A stretch of DNA of 64,000 nt from Actinokineospora alba (GCF_004362515.1 NZ_SNXU01000001.1:1364001-1428000); one strand, 5' to 3'; shown: positions 25,500-34,268, numbered from the stretch's first letter. The notes: generated by a model from the letters alone, not told the origin. Numbers and translations: made by a program.

Positions 25500-27308
25500 A
25501 TGACGCTGGCACACGCCGACACACCGCCCGCCGGGGGCGCGCCTGTCCTGCAGATCCTTATCGCGCTGGGCATGTTCGCGGCGGTGTTCATCCCGCTGAC
25601 GATCTTCGCCGTGCGCGAGGTGCGCGGCCGCAAGACCGCGCTGGGCGGACTGGCCGATTTCGCCGCCCGGATCACCGGACTGCCCCGCTGGGCGCCGCTG
25701 CCGATGGCCGTGGCGTTCGCCTCCGGCATGTCGGCGCTGATCGGCGTGTACTGGGACGTGCCGATCCACATGGAACTCGGCCGCGACGAAGGCCCGCTGG
25801 CAAACCCCTCGCACTACCCGATCTACTTCGGACTCGTCGGCATCTTCGCCTCCGGCATCATCAGCGCCGCACTGTCCGTGCGCGACATGCCGCCCGGCGG
25901 CCTGAAGATCGGGCCGAACCTGCGCATCCCGCGCGGCAGCGTGCTGATGATGGCCACCGGCTCCGTCGGCCTGATGGGCTTCCCCCTCGACGACCTGTGG
26001 CACCGGCTCTTCGGCCAGGACGTCACCGAGTGGGGTCCCACGCACGTGCTGATGATCTGCGGCGGCATCATCGTGGTGATCGGCATCCAGCTCCTGCTCG
26101 CCGAGGCTCGGCGGGTCACCGGGGACACCAAGGTCACCCGCTGGCTCGGCGTGATCACGGCGGGCGCGTGGCTGATGGGCACCTCGGCGATGCTGATGGA
26201 GTTCGACCTCGGCGTGCCGCAGTTCCCGATGCTCGCCCATGTCGGGCTGGTCGCGCTGACCACCACGTGGCCGATGGTCGTCGCCCGGGCGAGCTTCGGC
26301 CCCGGCGGCGCGCTGATCACGGTCGGGGTGCTGATCGTCTCGCGGCTGGTGTTCGTGGCCATCCCGTTTGCCCAGGACTTCCACGTCGCGGTACTGCTGC
26401 CGTGCATCGCCGAGGCGATCGTCATCGAGATCGTCGCGCTGTTCCTGCGCCCCGGCTACGCGTTCGGCGCGGTGTCCGGCCTCGCGGTCGGCACCCTGGG
26501 CATGCTCGCCGAGACCGGCCTGAGCCAGTGGATCATGCCCGACCCGTGGCCGACGTCGATGCTGCTCGACACGATGATCGTCGGCGTGATCGCCGGTGTC
26601 TCCGGTGGCCTCATCGGCGCGTGGCAGCACCAGCGGATCACCGAGATCGCCCAACCGCACACGGTTGTCCGGCCGCAGGGCTTCCGCCGCAGGCACGCCC
26701 TGGGTCTCGTCGGCGCGCTCGGCGCGACGGCGGTGCTCGGTTTCGTCGTGCCGCCGCAGGACCCGGACCCGGGCTGGACGGCGGAAGTCCAACTCACCGA
26801 GTCCCCCACCGGCCTGCACGTCGAGCGGCCGGACGGCGCCCCGGAGCGCTGGGTCAACGCCACCATCAAGATCACGCCCGCGGAGATCACCAAGGACGCG
26901 GTGTGGCTCAACGGGTTCTCCTGGCAGGGCGGCGGCTTCAACAGCGCGCCCCTGGTCCCGCTGGGCGACGGCGTCTACCGGACCAGCGAGCCGCTGCCGG
27001 TGTTCGGCAACTGGAAGTCCGGCATCCGGCTGCACACCAGCGACCGCGTGCTGACCCTGGCGCCGGTCTACGCCCCGGCCGACCCGGCGGCGAACGCCCC
27101 GGCGATCGCCGCCGTCGACGGGCCGCACCCGTTCGTCAAGGAGATCGACTTCCTGCAGCGGGAGCGCAAGTCCGACACCCCGCCCGTGCTGTGGTCGATC
27201 GCCTACCTGTTCGTCGGCGGCATCTTCGCCCTCGCCTGGGCCCTGTTCGCCTGGCTCTACGCCTCGGCGGCGCAGCCCGTGCGGGAACGGACCAAGGCTG
27301 TCGCGTAG
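25500..27308 (+). CDS. Polytopic membrane protein of unknown function with C-terminal soluble domain
   Basis: 602 residues; the ATG is preceded by GAGAGAGGCAAGG at SD distance, and the open frame upstream overlaps the promoter. About ten membrane helices fill residues 1-420. Helix-adjacent motifs PIHMELGRDEGP, SHYPIYFGLVG, DDLWHRLFGQD and WGPTHVLMICGG carry clustered His and Asp. The segment from about 425 to 540 is a beta-rich domain resembling the FixH/YtkA type (ERWVNATIKITPAEITKDAVW, LPVFGNWKSGIRLH), probably on the outside, and a last helix follows. FixH/YtkA-like domains are often linked to copper handling; here that is only a suggestion. Confidence 0.75.
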   Translation: MTLAHADTPPAGGAPVLQILIALGMFAAVFIPLTIFAVREVRGRKTALGGLADFAARITGLPRWAPLPMAVAFASGMSALIGVYWDVPIHMELGRDEGPLANPSHYPIYFGLVGIFASGIISAALSVRDMPPGGLKIGPNLRIPRGSVLMMATGSVGLMGFPLDDLWHRLFGQDVTEWGPTHVLMICGGIIVVIGIQLLLAEARRVTGDTKVTRWLGVITAGAWLMGTSAMLMEFDLGVPQFPMLAHVGLVALTTTWPMVVARASFGPGGALITVGVLIVSRLVFVAIPFAQDFHVAVLLPCIAEAIVIEIVALFLRPGYAFGAVSGLAVGTLGMLAETGLSQWIMPDPWPTSMLLDTMIVGVIAGVSGGLIGAWQHQRITEIAQPHTVVRPQGFRRRHALGLVGALGATAVLGFVVPPQDPDPGWTAEVQLTESPTGLHVERPDGAPERWVNATIKITPAEITKDAVWLNGFSWQGGGFNSAPLVPLGDGVYRTSEPLPVFGNWKSGIRLHTSDRVLTLAPVYAPADPAANAPAIAAVDGPHPFVKEIDFLQRERKSDTPPVLWSIAYLFVGGIFALAWALFAWLYASAAQPVRERTKAVA

Positions 27309-27401
27309 CTCCCCTTCGTCCGCCCGAAAGGTCATCGACTCTCGGTGACCGGCGGTCGACGCTGTGAGACGGCACCCATGTCGGCCCACAGGGAGCACTC
27401 G

Positions 27402-27638
27402 ATGTCCGCACCGATCGAACAGCTCGACCCCGAAGTCCAGGAACAGCTCAGAGCCCACTTGGAGATCTCCGACAACTCGGAGCTACCCGGGCCGGGGGAG
27501 AACTACGAAGAGATCCTCACCTTCTTCGGCGAGCAGTACGAGGCGCTGAAACAGGAGGTCGAGGTCGTCAAGACCCGCATCGCCTATCTGCTCGAGTCCC
27601 TGCCGCAGTACATCGACCAGGCGGGAGGCTCGCGATGA
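27402..27638 (+). CDS. Small acidic helical protein
   Basis: 78 residues (MSAPIEQLDPEV...). GGGAG lies at SD distance from this ATG; a second ATG at 27378 is less well placed. The C-terminal half (NYEEILTFFGEQYEALKQEV and onward) is predicted coiled coil. It has no signal peptide, Cys or catalytic motif. It overlaps the following small gene by 4 nt (ATGA), so the two products are probably made together and may form a complex. I do not recognise the family. Confidence 0.75.
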   Translation: MSAPIEQLDPEVQEQLRAHLEISDNSELPGPGENYEEILTFFGEQYEALKQEVEVVKTRIAYLLESLPQYIDQAGGSR

Positions 27639-27856
27639 ACCCCACCTCGTACCTCGACACGCTCCCCACGGAGTTGCAGCAGCAGATCGTCAACCAGCTC
27701 GACGCCGATTCCGTGGCCACGCTGGCCATGCAGGTCTCGGCGATGCGTATGCGTGAGGTGGCCCTCACGCGCCTGCAGGCGATGCAGGGCGGGTTGCAGG
27801 CGCTCAACGACGCCATGGACCGCGAGTTGCAGCAGATCTGGGAGGACGGTTACTGA
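27635..27856 (+). CDS. Small helical protein coupled to the preceding gene
   Basis: 73 residues, MNPTSYLDTLPTELQQQIVN followed by an all-helical sequence rich in Met, Ala and Gln (ATLAMQVSAMRMREVALTRL) and an acidic end WEDGY. The ATG overlaps the previous stop. The Met-rich amphipathic helix could mediate hetero-oligomerisation with the 78-aa partner. Convergent with the Lrp gene, 10 bp away. No family recognised. Confidence 0.75.
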   Translation: MNPTSYLDTLPTELQQQIVNQLDADSVATLAMQVSAMRMREVALTRLQAMQGGLQALNDAMDRELQQIWEDGY

Positions 27857-27866
27857 CGCCCCCGGG

Positions 27867-28343
27867 TCACGGGATCGCGCGCTCCAAGGCGTCGAGCAGG
27901 GGCGCGACCCGATACGGGATCTGTTCGGTCATCGCGACGGCTGTCGTGCTGCGGATGACGCCGCGGCACGCCAGCACCGCGTTGATCACCTCGTGCAGGT
28001 GCCTGGTGTTGCGGGCGGCGACGCGGACCAGCAGGTCGCCGTCGCCCGCGATGCCATGCGCCTCCAACACGAACGGCACGACGGCGAGGTCCTCGATCGC
28101 CGACCCGAGCCTGCCCTGTGCGACCTGCACCGTCAGAAACGCGGTGACCTCGACGCCCAGTTCCGTGTAGTCCACCGAGCGACCGCGCATGCCGACAACG
28201 CCCTGGCGTTCGAGCCGGGCGACACGCGCGTGCGCGGTGTTGCGCGCGATGCCCAACCGCTCGGCCAGCTCGGTGATGCCGATGCGCGGACTCGCGACCA
28301 GCTCGCGGATGACCCGCAGGTCAAGCCGGTTCAGCATGCCCAT
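27867..28343 (-). CDS. Lrp/AsnC-family transcriptional regulator
   Basis: 158 residues. The ATG at 28343 follows AGGAGG at good spacing, so the longer frame is not used. The N-terminal helix-turn-helix is MLNRLDLRVIRELVASPRIG to LAERLGIARNTAHARVARLE; the C-terminal RAM domain has VTAFLTVQVAQGRL and GDGDLLVRVAARNTRHL. Lrp-type proteins sense amino acids as octamers. It is divergent from the indolepyruvate oxidoreductase gene and a perfect palindrome lies between them, so it very likely controls that gene and itself. Confidence 0.93.
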   Translation of the reverse strand: MGMLNRLDLRVIRELVASPRIGITELAERLGIARNTAHARVARLERQGVVGMRGRSVDYTELGVEVTAFLTVQVAQGRLGSAIEDLAVVPFVLEAHGIAGDGDLLVRVAARNTRHLHEVINAVLACRGVIRSTTAVAMTEQIPYRVAPLLDALERAIP

Positions 28344-28375
28344 GCTGCGCAACCTCCTCACTGGACACGAACCAG

Positions 28376-28396
28376 ATTTGAGCATTTCGCTCAAAT
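28376..28396. promoter_or_regulatory. Palindromic Lrp-type operator
   Basis: ATTTGAGC and GCTCAAAT form a perfect inverted repeat with an ATTTC spacer of 5 bp. Site length, AT-flanked symmetry and position between lrp (start 28343) and the divergent oxidoreductase (start 28480) all fit an autoregulatory Lrp/AsnC operator. Confidence 0.75.
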
Positions 28397-28479
28397 TCCA
28401 CCTCACAGTCTTGCACTACGCTCACCGTGGGCCGTCTCCTTGCCCGCGACGCGCAGGCGAATGAGAGGTGTCGACGACC

Positions 28480-31400
28480 ATGACGGAGCTGTTCGAGGGG
28501 TACCGCCCCGCTGACGTCGTGCGCCGGACCTCAGGTCTGGGCGCCATGACCGGGGTCCAGGCCCTCGGCAAGCTGCTTGTCGACCAGCACCGCGCCGACC
28601 AGGCCAGGGGCTGGAAGACCGCGGGCCTGGTCTCCGGGTACCGGGGGTCACCGCTCGCGGGGCTCGACCAGGTGCTCGACCGCAACGCCGACCTGCTCGC
28701 CGAGCACGACATCAAGTTCATCCCCGGCGTCAACGAGGAGCTGGGCGCGACCGTCGTCTACGGCTCCCAGCTCGCCCCGCAGCTGCCCGATCCGCGCTTC
28801 GAGGGCGTCTTCGGCCTCTGGTACGGCAAGGCGCCCGGTGTGGACCGCTCCGTCGACGCGTTCAAGCACGGCACGTGGATGGGCACCACCCCGCGCGGCG
28901 GCGTGCTCGTCGTCGCCGGTGACGACCCGGCCAGCAAGTCCTCGTCGCTGCCGTCCAATTCCACGATGGCGCTGGCCGAGTCGCTGATGCCGGTGCTGGC
29001 GCCGGTCGACGTCGCCGACGTGCTGCGGCTGGGCCGCTTCGGCTTCGAGATGTCGCGGTTCAGCGGCGCGTGGACCGGGTTCACCGTGGTCACCAACATC
29101 GGCGACGCCTACGAGATCGTCGACCTGGGCGCGACGCCGGAGATCGTGGTCCCCGAGTTCGAGTGGGACGGGCGGCCGTGGCGGCCCACCCACAAGCCCG
29201 GTGTCGGCATCCCCGAGGCGCTGGCGATGGAGCGCGAGGTGCTCGACGGCAGGCTCGCCGCCGCCGTCGCGTTCGGCGCGGCCAACGGCCTGGACCGCAT
29301 CGAGGGCGCGGTGTCCGACGCCCGGATCGGCCTGGTCGCCTCCGGCCACAACTACGCCTCCCTGCGCGACGCGCTGCAGCGACTCGGCCTTACCGAGGAC
29401 GCGCTTCGCGCGCGCGGGATCCGGGTCCTGCGCCTGGGCATGGTCCACCCGCTCGACCGGGACCTGCTGTTCCGCTTCGCCGACGGCCTCGACGAGTTGG
29501 TCGTCATCGAGGACAAGCGCCCGTTCATCGAGACGCTGATCAAGGAAGCGCTGTTCGACAAGGCCGTCCGGCCGCGCGTCTACGGCAAGCAGGGACCTGA
29601 GGGCAAGACGCTCATCCCCGTGCACGGTGCGCTGGAGGCCGACCGGATCCTGGTCGCGCTCGGCCGCTTCCTGGCCGAGCGGGTCGGCCGCGAGCACGTC
29701 GACCTTCGGCACCCGGCGTTCAAGCCGCGGCTGCCCGCGCTGACGCTCACGCCGATCAACCGCACCCCGTTCTTCTGCTCCGGCTGCCCGCACAACCGCT
29801 CCACCGAGACCCCCGACGGCTCGCTCGCGGGCGCGGGCATCGGCTGCCACGCGATGACCACGTTCATGGACCGCAGCGTCGGCTTCACGCAGATGGGCGG
29901 CGAGGGCGTGAGCTGGGTGGGCGCGGCGCCGTTCACCGGCACCACGCACCTGTTCCAGAACCTCGGCGACGGCACGTTCTTCCACTCCGGCAGCCTCGCC
30001 GTGCGCCAGGCCGTCGCGGCGAACACCAACATCACCTTCAAGCTGCTCTACAACGCCGCGGTCGCGATGACCGGCGGCCAGCACGCCGACGGGTCGGTCG
30101 ACCCGGCCGCGGTGACCCGGATGCTGCACGCCGAGGGCGTCGTCAAGACCGTCGTGGTCTCCGACGAGCCGCGCAAGTACCCGCGCTCGACCAAGTGGGC
30201 GCCGGGCGTCCGCGTGCGTCACCGCGACGACCTGGACAAGGTCCAGCGCGAGCTGCGCGAGACTGAGGGCGTCACGGTGATCCTCTACGACCAGGAGTGC
30301 GCCGCGGAGAAGCGCCGCAAGCGCAAGCGCGGGCTGGCGCCGGACCCGGCCAAGCGGGTCATGATCAACGAGTCGGTGTGCGAGGGCTGCGGCGACTGTG
30401 GACAGAAGTCCAACTGCCTGAGCGTCGAGCCGACCGACACCGAGTTCGGCCGCAAGACCCAGATCGACCAGACCTCGTGCAACAAGGACTACTCCTGCCT
30501 GCTCGGCGACTGCCCGTCGTTCCTGACGGTCATCCCCGGCACCGGCAAGAAGCGCCTGGTCCGCGACGAGCTGCCCGCCGACCTGCCCGAGCCGGATTCG
30601 CGGCCGACCTCGGCGAACCTGGTGATGGTCGGCATCGGCGGCACCGGTGTCGTCACGACCAACCAGGTGCTCGCCACCGCCGCGCTGATCAGCGGGCTGG
30701 ACGCGCGGGCGCTGGACCAGACCGGGCTGAGCCAGAAGGCGGGCGCGGTGGTCTCCCACCTGCGCATCACGCCGGAGCCGACGTCGCTACCCGGGCTGGT
30801 GCCCGCGGGGACCGCCACCGGCTACCTCGCCTTCGACGCGCTGGCCGCGACCACCGACGTCAACCTCTCGCGGTGCTCCGACCGCACGATCGCGGTCGTG
30901 TCCACTTCGGAGGTTCCGACCGGGAAGATGGTCGTCGACCCGGCGGCGTCCTACCCGGGGCGTGAGGACCTGCTCGGCAAGATCTCCGGTCGGACCAAGT
31001 CGGTGCACGCCTTCGACGCGCTCGACCTGGCGGAACGGCTCTTCGGCAGCACGGCGGCGGCCAACTTCCTCGTCGTCGGCGCGGCCTACCAGGCCGGGCT
31101 GCTGCCGCTGACCGCGTCGGCCATCGAGCGGGCCATCGAGCTCAACGGCGTCGGCGTGGCCACGACCATCCAGGCGTTCCGCGCCGGCCGCAAGGTCGTG
31201 CAGGACCCGACCTGGATCAGCTCGACGAAGCCCGCCGCGGCCCCGGTGGAAGGCACCGAACTGGAGCGCCTGCTGGCGATCCGGGTGCCGGAGCTGACCG
31301 CGTACCAGAACGCCGACTACGCGCGCCGGTACACCGACGTCGTGTCCACTGTGGAAGCGGCGGAGCGTGCGCTGGGGCTGCCCGGCACGCCGCTCACCGA

Positions 31401-31902
31401 GGCGGTCGCGCGGAACCTGTTCAAGCTGATGGCGTACAAGGACGAGTACGAGGTCGCCCGGCTGCACCTCGACCCGGAGCTGCGCGCGTCGGTCGAGGAG
31501 AAGTTCGGCGCGGGCGCCACCATCGGCTACCAGCTGCACCCGCCGATGCTGCGGGCCATGGGGATGAAGCGGAAGCTCACGCTCAAGCGGACGGCCGGTC
31601 CGGCGTTCAAGGTGCTGCGGGCTCTTCGCGGACTTCGCGGCACCGCTTTCGACCCGTTCGGCCACGCCCACCTGCGCAAGGTGGAACGTGCGTTGATCAG
31701 CGAATACGTCGCGATGATCGAGCGGATCGCGGGCGAAATGACCACCGAGAGCCACGCCGTGGCCTGCGAATTGGCGGCGCTGCCGGATTCGGTGCGCGGC
31801 TACGAGGACATCAAGCTCGCGTCCATCAATCGTTATCAAGAGCGGATTCTTGGTCTACTGGATCGATTCGACCAGGCGAATCGTCCTCTGGAAAGGGTCT
31901 AG
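28480..31902 (+). CDS. Fused indolepyruvate ferredoxin oxidoreductase
   Basis: 1140 residues. The N-terminal part holds the TPP enzyme core (GYRGSPLAGLDQVL, FIPGVNEELGATVVYG, GDDPASKSSSLPSNS). CSGCPHNRST near residue 430 and the Cys-rich block CEGCGDCGQKSNC ... CNKDYSCLLGDCPSF (about 627-680) bind iron-sulfur clusters. The C-terminal gamma-type domain starts at MVGIGGTGVVTTNQVL (about 710). It oxidatively decarboxylates arylpyruvates from aromatic amino acid breakdown to acyl-CoA, passing electrons to ferredoxin. I prefer the ATG at 28480 (GAGAGG 11 nt upstream) over the GTG at 28468. Probably under control of the divergent Lrp regulator. Confidence 0.94.
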   Translation: MTELFEGYRPADVVRRTSGLGAMTGVQALGKLLVDQHRADQARGWKTAGLVSGYRGSPLAGLDQVLDRNADLLAEHDIKFIPGVNEELGATVVYGSQLAPQLPDPRFEGVFGLWYGKAPGVDRSVDAFKHGTWMGTTPRGGVLVVAGDDPASKSSSLPSNSTMALAESLMPVLAPVDVADVLRLGRFGFEMSRFSGAWTGFTVVTNIGDAYEIVDLGATPEIVVPEFEWDGRPWRPTHKPGVGIPEALAMEREVLDGRLAAAVAFGAANGLDRIEGAVSDARIGLVASGHNYASLRDALQRLGLTEDALRARGIRVLRLGMVHPLDRDLLFRFADGLDELVVIEDKRPFIETLIKEALFDKAVRPRVYGKQGPEGKTLIPVHGALEADRILVALGRFLAERVGREHVDLRHPAFKPRLPALTLTPINRTPFFCSGCPHNRSTETPDGSLAGAGIGCHAMTTFMDRSVGFTQMGGEGVSWVGAAPFTGTTHLFQNLGDGTFFHSGSLAVRQAVAANTNITFKLLYNAAVAMTGGQHADGSVDPAAVTRMLHAEGVVKTVVVSDEPRKYPRSTKWAPGVRVRHRDDLDKVQRELRETEGVTVILYDQECAAEKRRKRKRGLAPDPAKRVMINESVCEGCGDCGQKSNCLSVEPTDTEFGRKTQIDQTSCNKDYSCLLGDCPSFLTVIPGTGKKRLVRDELPADLPEPDSRPTSANLVMVGIGGTGVVTTNQVLATAALISGLDARALDQTGLSQKAGAVVSHLRITPEPTSLPGLVPAGTATGYLAFDALAATTDVNLSRCSDRTIAVVSTSEVPTGKMVVDPAASYPGREDLLGKISGRTKSVHAFDALDLAERLFGSTAAANFLVVGAAYQAGLLPLTASAIERAIELNGVGVATTIQAFRAGRKVVQDPTWISSTKPAAAPVEGTELERLLAIRVPELTAYQNADYARRYTDVVSTVEAAERALGLPGTPLTEAVARNLFKLMAYKDEYEVARLHLDPELRASVEEKFGAGATIGYQLHPPMLRAMGMKRKLTLKRTAGPAFKVLRALRGLRGTAFDPFGHAHLRKVERALISEYVAMIERIAGEMTTESHAVACELAALPDSVRGYEDIKLASINRYQERILGLLDRFDQANRPLERV

Positions 31903-31909
31903 ACCGGCG

Positions 31910-31929
31910 GTTAACTGGCAACTGTTAAC
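31910..31929 (+). promoter_or_regulatory. GTTAAC-N8-GTTAAC inverted repeat upstream of subtilase
   Basis: Two copies of the self-complementary hexamer GTTAAC are separated by 8 bp, 110 bp before the protease start and 8 bp after the oxidoreductase stop. This may be an operator or a promoter part for the secreted protease; no factor is known. Confidence 0.35.
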
Positions 31930-32038
31930 GCTTTCGGAGCGTCATAACCCGACCTACGTTCCCTCTCGAATGGTGAAGGCAATGTTCACCCGAAGGTGCA
32001 TGCCGTCACCGGTTGCGCATTCACGAGAGGACCTCTTG

Positions 32039-33406
32039 ATGAAGAAGCGGTACACCGCCGCGCTCGCCACCCTGGGCCTGGCCATCGCCGGGTTCGCGGT
32101 TCCGACGCTGGCAGGAACGGCCCAGGCTGGTCAGGACGCGGCGATCGAGGCTGGCTACGACCAGTTCATCGTCACCTTCGCCGACTCGGCGACGTCCCGT
32201 GGCCTCGCCCACAAGGGTGTCACCCAGGTGCGCGAGCTCACCTCGGGCAGCGTCGTCGTCAAGCCCTCCCGCGGCCTCGGCCGCAACGGCACGGCCGCGC
32301 TGATGAACGACCTGCGCAAGCAGGCCGGTGTCGTGAGCGTCGAGCCCGACCTGATCATGACCGCCACCTCGGCGGACACCCGCTACAGCGAGCAGTGGGA
32401 CCTCTTCGAGGCCACCGCGGGCATGAACGCCCCCGGCGCGTGGACCACCGCTGACGGCGCGGGCGTGACCGTCGCGGTCATCGACACCGGCATCGTGAAG
32501 CACTCGGACCTCGACGGCAACGTGCTGCCCGGCTACGACTTCATCAGCGACGCCACCAGCGCCCGCGACGGCAACGGCCGCGACGCGAACCCGAACGACG
32601 AGGGTGACTGGTACGCGGCGGGCGAGTGCGGCGGCGCCGCCAAGCCGAGCGACTCGAGCTGGCACGGCAGCCACGTCGCGGGCACCATCGCGGCGGTCTC
32701 GGGCAACAACAACGGCATCGCGGGCATCGCGGCGAAGTCCAAGATCGTCCCCGTCCGCGTCCTCGGCAAGTGCGGTGGCCGCACCTCCGACATCGCCGAC
32801 GCCATCACCTGGGCGTCCGGCGGCAAGGTCCGCGGCGTGCCCGCCAACGCCAACCCGGCCAAGGTCCTGAACCTCAGCCTCGGCGGCAGCGGCACCTGTG
32901 CCCGCGCCTACCAGCGCGCCATCGACGGTGCGGTGTCCCGCGGCACGACCGTCGTCATCGCGGCGGGCAACTCGAACTCCAACGTCTCGGGCTTCACCCC
33001 GGCCAACTGCAACAACGTGGTGTCGGTGGCCGCCAGCGACCGCGAGGGCAACCGCGCGTTCTACTCGAACTACGGCGCCCTGATCGACGTCACCGCCCCC
33101 GGCGGCGAGGTCCGCAACGAGACTGACGCTCCCGGCACCCGCACCAAGCCCCAGGACGGCATCCTCTCGACGATCAACGCGGGCACCACCACGCAGACGA
33201 CCGAGGACTACAAGACGTTCATGGGCACCAGCATGGCCGCCCCGCACGTCGCAGGCCTGGTCGCCCTGATGCTCGGCGAGAAGCCGCTGACGCCCGCCCA
33301 GGTCGAGGCAGCGCTGAAGGCCAACGTCCGCCCCCTCGCCGGCGTGTGCGCCGAGGGCTGCGGCTCCGGCCTGATCGACGCGACGAAGACCATCGCGAAC
33401 ATCTGA
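32039..33406 (+). CDS. Secreted S8 family serine protease (subtilase)
   Basis: 455 residues from an ATG with GAGAGGAC upstream. A signal peptide ends near AQA (residue about 26). An I9-type propeptide follows (YDQFIVTFADSA to VVSVEPDLIM). The catalytic triad is Asp in VAVIDTGIV, His in WHGSHVAGTIA and Ser in GTSMAAPHVAG; the oxyanion Asn is in AAGNSNSN. The mature enzyme is probably an aqualysin/proteinase K-like secreted endopeptidase, with several Cys for disulfides. A perfect 17-bp terminator follows. No C-terminal extra domain is seen. Confidence 0.96.
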   Translation: MKKRYTAALATLGLAIAGFAVPTLAGTAQAGQDAAIEAGYDQFIVTFADSATSRGLAHKGVTQVRELTSGSVVVKPSRGLGRNGTAALMNDLRKQAGVVSVEPDLIMTATSADTRYSEQWDLFEATAGMNAPGAWTTADGAGVTVAVIDTGIVKHSDLDGNVLPGYDFISDATSARDGNGRDANPNDEGDWYAAGECGGAAKPSDSSWHGSHVAGTIAAVSGNNNGIAGIAAKSKIVPVRVLGKCGGRTSDIADAITWASGGKVRGVPANANPAKVLNLSLGGSGTCARAYQRAIDGAVSRGTTVVIAAGNSNSNVSGFTPANCNNVVSVAASDREGNRAFYSNYGALIDVTAPGGEVRNETDAPGTRTKPQDGILSTINAGTTTQTTEDYKTFMGTSMAAPHVAGLVALMLGEKPLTPAQVEAALKANVRPLAGVCAEGCGSGLIDATKTIANI

Positions 33407-33426
33407 AACACCTGAGTTAGCCCCCG

Positions 33427-33466
33427 AAAGGGCGGCTGCCACCACGCCCGGTGGCAGCCGCCCTTT
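33427..33466 (+). terminator. Intrinsic terminator of the subtilase gene
   Basis: A perfect 17-bp stem, AAAGGGCGGCTGCCACC (33427-33443) with 33450-33466, a 6-nt loop and a TCTTTG tail. It lies 20 bp after the stop codon. Confidence 0.92.
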
Positions 33467-33561
33467 TCTTTGTCCCCCCTTCCCCCTGCCGCAGCCCAGT
33501 CCCACCTCATCGCCCCGGCGGCCCAGCAGGGGGAGGAGGAAGAGTCAGGGCAAAGCGAGCA

Positions 33562-33850
33562 GGGGCAAGCATGTGCGGCAAGCAAGGCACGGCACGCAAA
33601 GCAGGGCGTGGCAAGCAAGGCGGGCCGGCAAGGCAAGCAAGGCAAGGCTGGCAGGGCGGCAGGCCGGGCAGGCAGGCAGGCAAGTCGGGCAGGCAAGTCG
33701 GGCAGGCAAAGTCGGGCAGGCAAGTCGGGCAGGCAGGCAGGCAGGCAGGGCGGGCGGGCAAGCAGGGCGGGCAACGCGGGCAACGCGGGCAGGGCTGGCA
33801 ACGCGGGCAGGGCTGGCAACGCGGGCAGGGCTGGCAGGCAAGCAAGGCAG
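33562..33850 (+). repeat. GGCA-rich minisatellite-like block
   Basis: The strand is strongly purine/G-skewed. A 13-mer CAAGTCGGGCAGG occurs four times head to tail (33681-33733, the third copy with one extra A). An 18-mer ACGCGGGCAGGGCTGGCA occurs three times exactly (33783-33836). Simpler GGCA and GGCAA runs fill the rest. Confidence 0.9.
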
Positions 33851-34061
33851 AAGAACGATCAGCTACTCACCCCATAACCATTGCCGCCCAACTCAAAGCA
33901 CCAGGTCGCGCCTGCCACCGCCAAGCGGAGAGAGACCCACCCCAACCACCCCACCGCCCCCACTAACTAAGCAGTTCCCCCACAGCACCCACCCCGGAAG
34001 AGATCACCTCAACGATGCCCTTAGTCCCTGCACTTCCCCCTGCACCCTCGTCCAGGCAATC

Positions 34062-34158
34062 GTTAGCTCTCGGGCGGCGGTGTCAAGGGTCAGCTCCGCT
34101 GATCGCGAAGCGACGGCCGTTTACGGCCGCCCTTGATACCGCCGCCCGAGAGTTAAAC
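34062..34158. repeat. Cloverleaf-forming inverted repeat
   Basis: A 23-bp stem (34067-34089 with 34130-34152, one G-T mismatch), extendable to about 27 bp, encloses three hairpins that touch each other without spacers: TCAGC/GCTGA (34090-34102), TCGC/GCGA (34103-34113) and CGGCCG/CGGCCG (34114-34129). Such a closed four-way layout is unlikely by chance. It may be a structured RNA, a mobile palindromic element or a recombination site. Confidence 0.85.
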
Positions 34159-34268
34159 AATCAAAGCCGAGGGAGACCCCACCTGCCACGGACCCGGGAG
34201 CCAGAAGCCGGAACCCACGGAGCCAGAAGCCGGAGCCACGAAGCCGGAAGCCGCGGAGCCACGGAGAA

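Larger units (their letters stand above)
33407..34268. other. 860-bp gene-free region rich in repeats
   Basis: After the subtilase terminator this stretch holds a GGCA-rich minisatellite-like block, a cloverleaf-forming palindrome at 34062-34158, and a degenerate GGAGCCAGAAGCC-type repeat at about 34190-34265. Open frames of over 100 codons cross it in several frames, but their translations are low-complexity Gln/Ala/Arg/Gly strings without an SD site or family features, so I call no gene. Confidence 0.8.

Noticed and set aside
28648..30759. 703-codon minus-strand frame opposite the indolepyruvate oxidoreductase
   Set aside because: Complement of a well-defined enzyme; no recognisable domain.
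33681..33733. Possible CRISPR-like array
   Set aside because: The 13-mers are head to tail without spacers and no cas gene is present.
33451..33966. 171-codon Gln/Ala/Gly-rich frame in the minisatellite block
   Set aside because: Translation consists of repeat products in any frame and there is no SD, so it is treated as non-coding.
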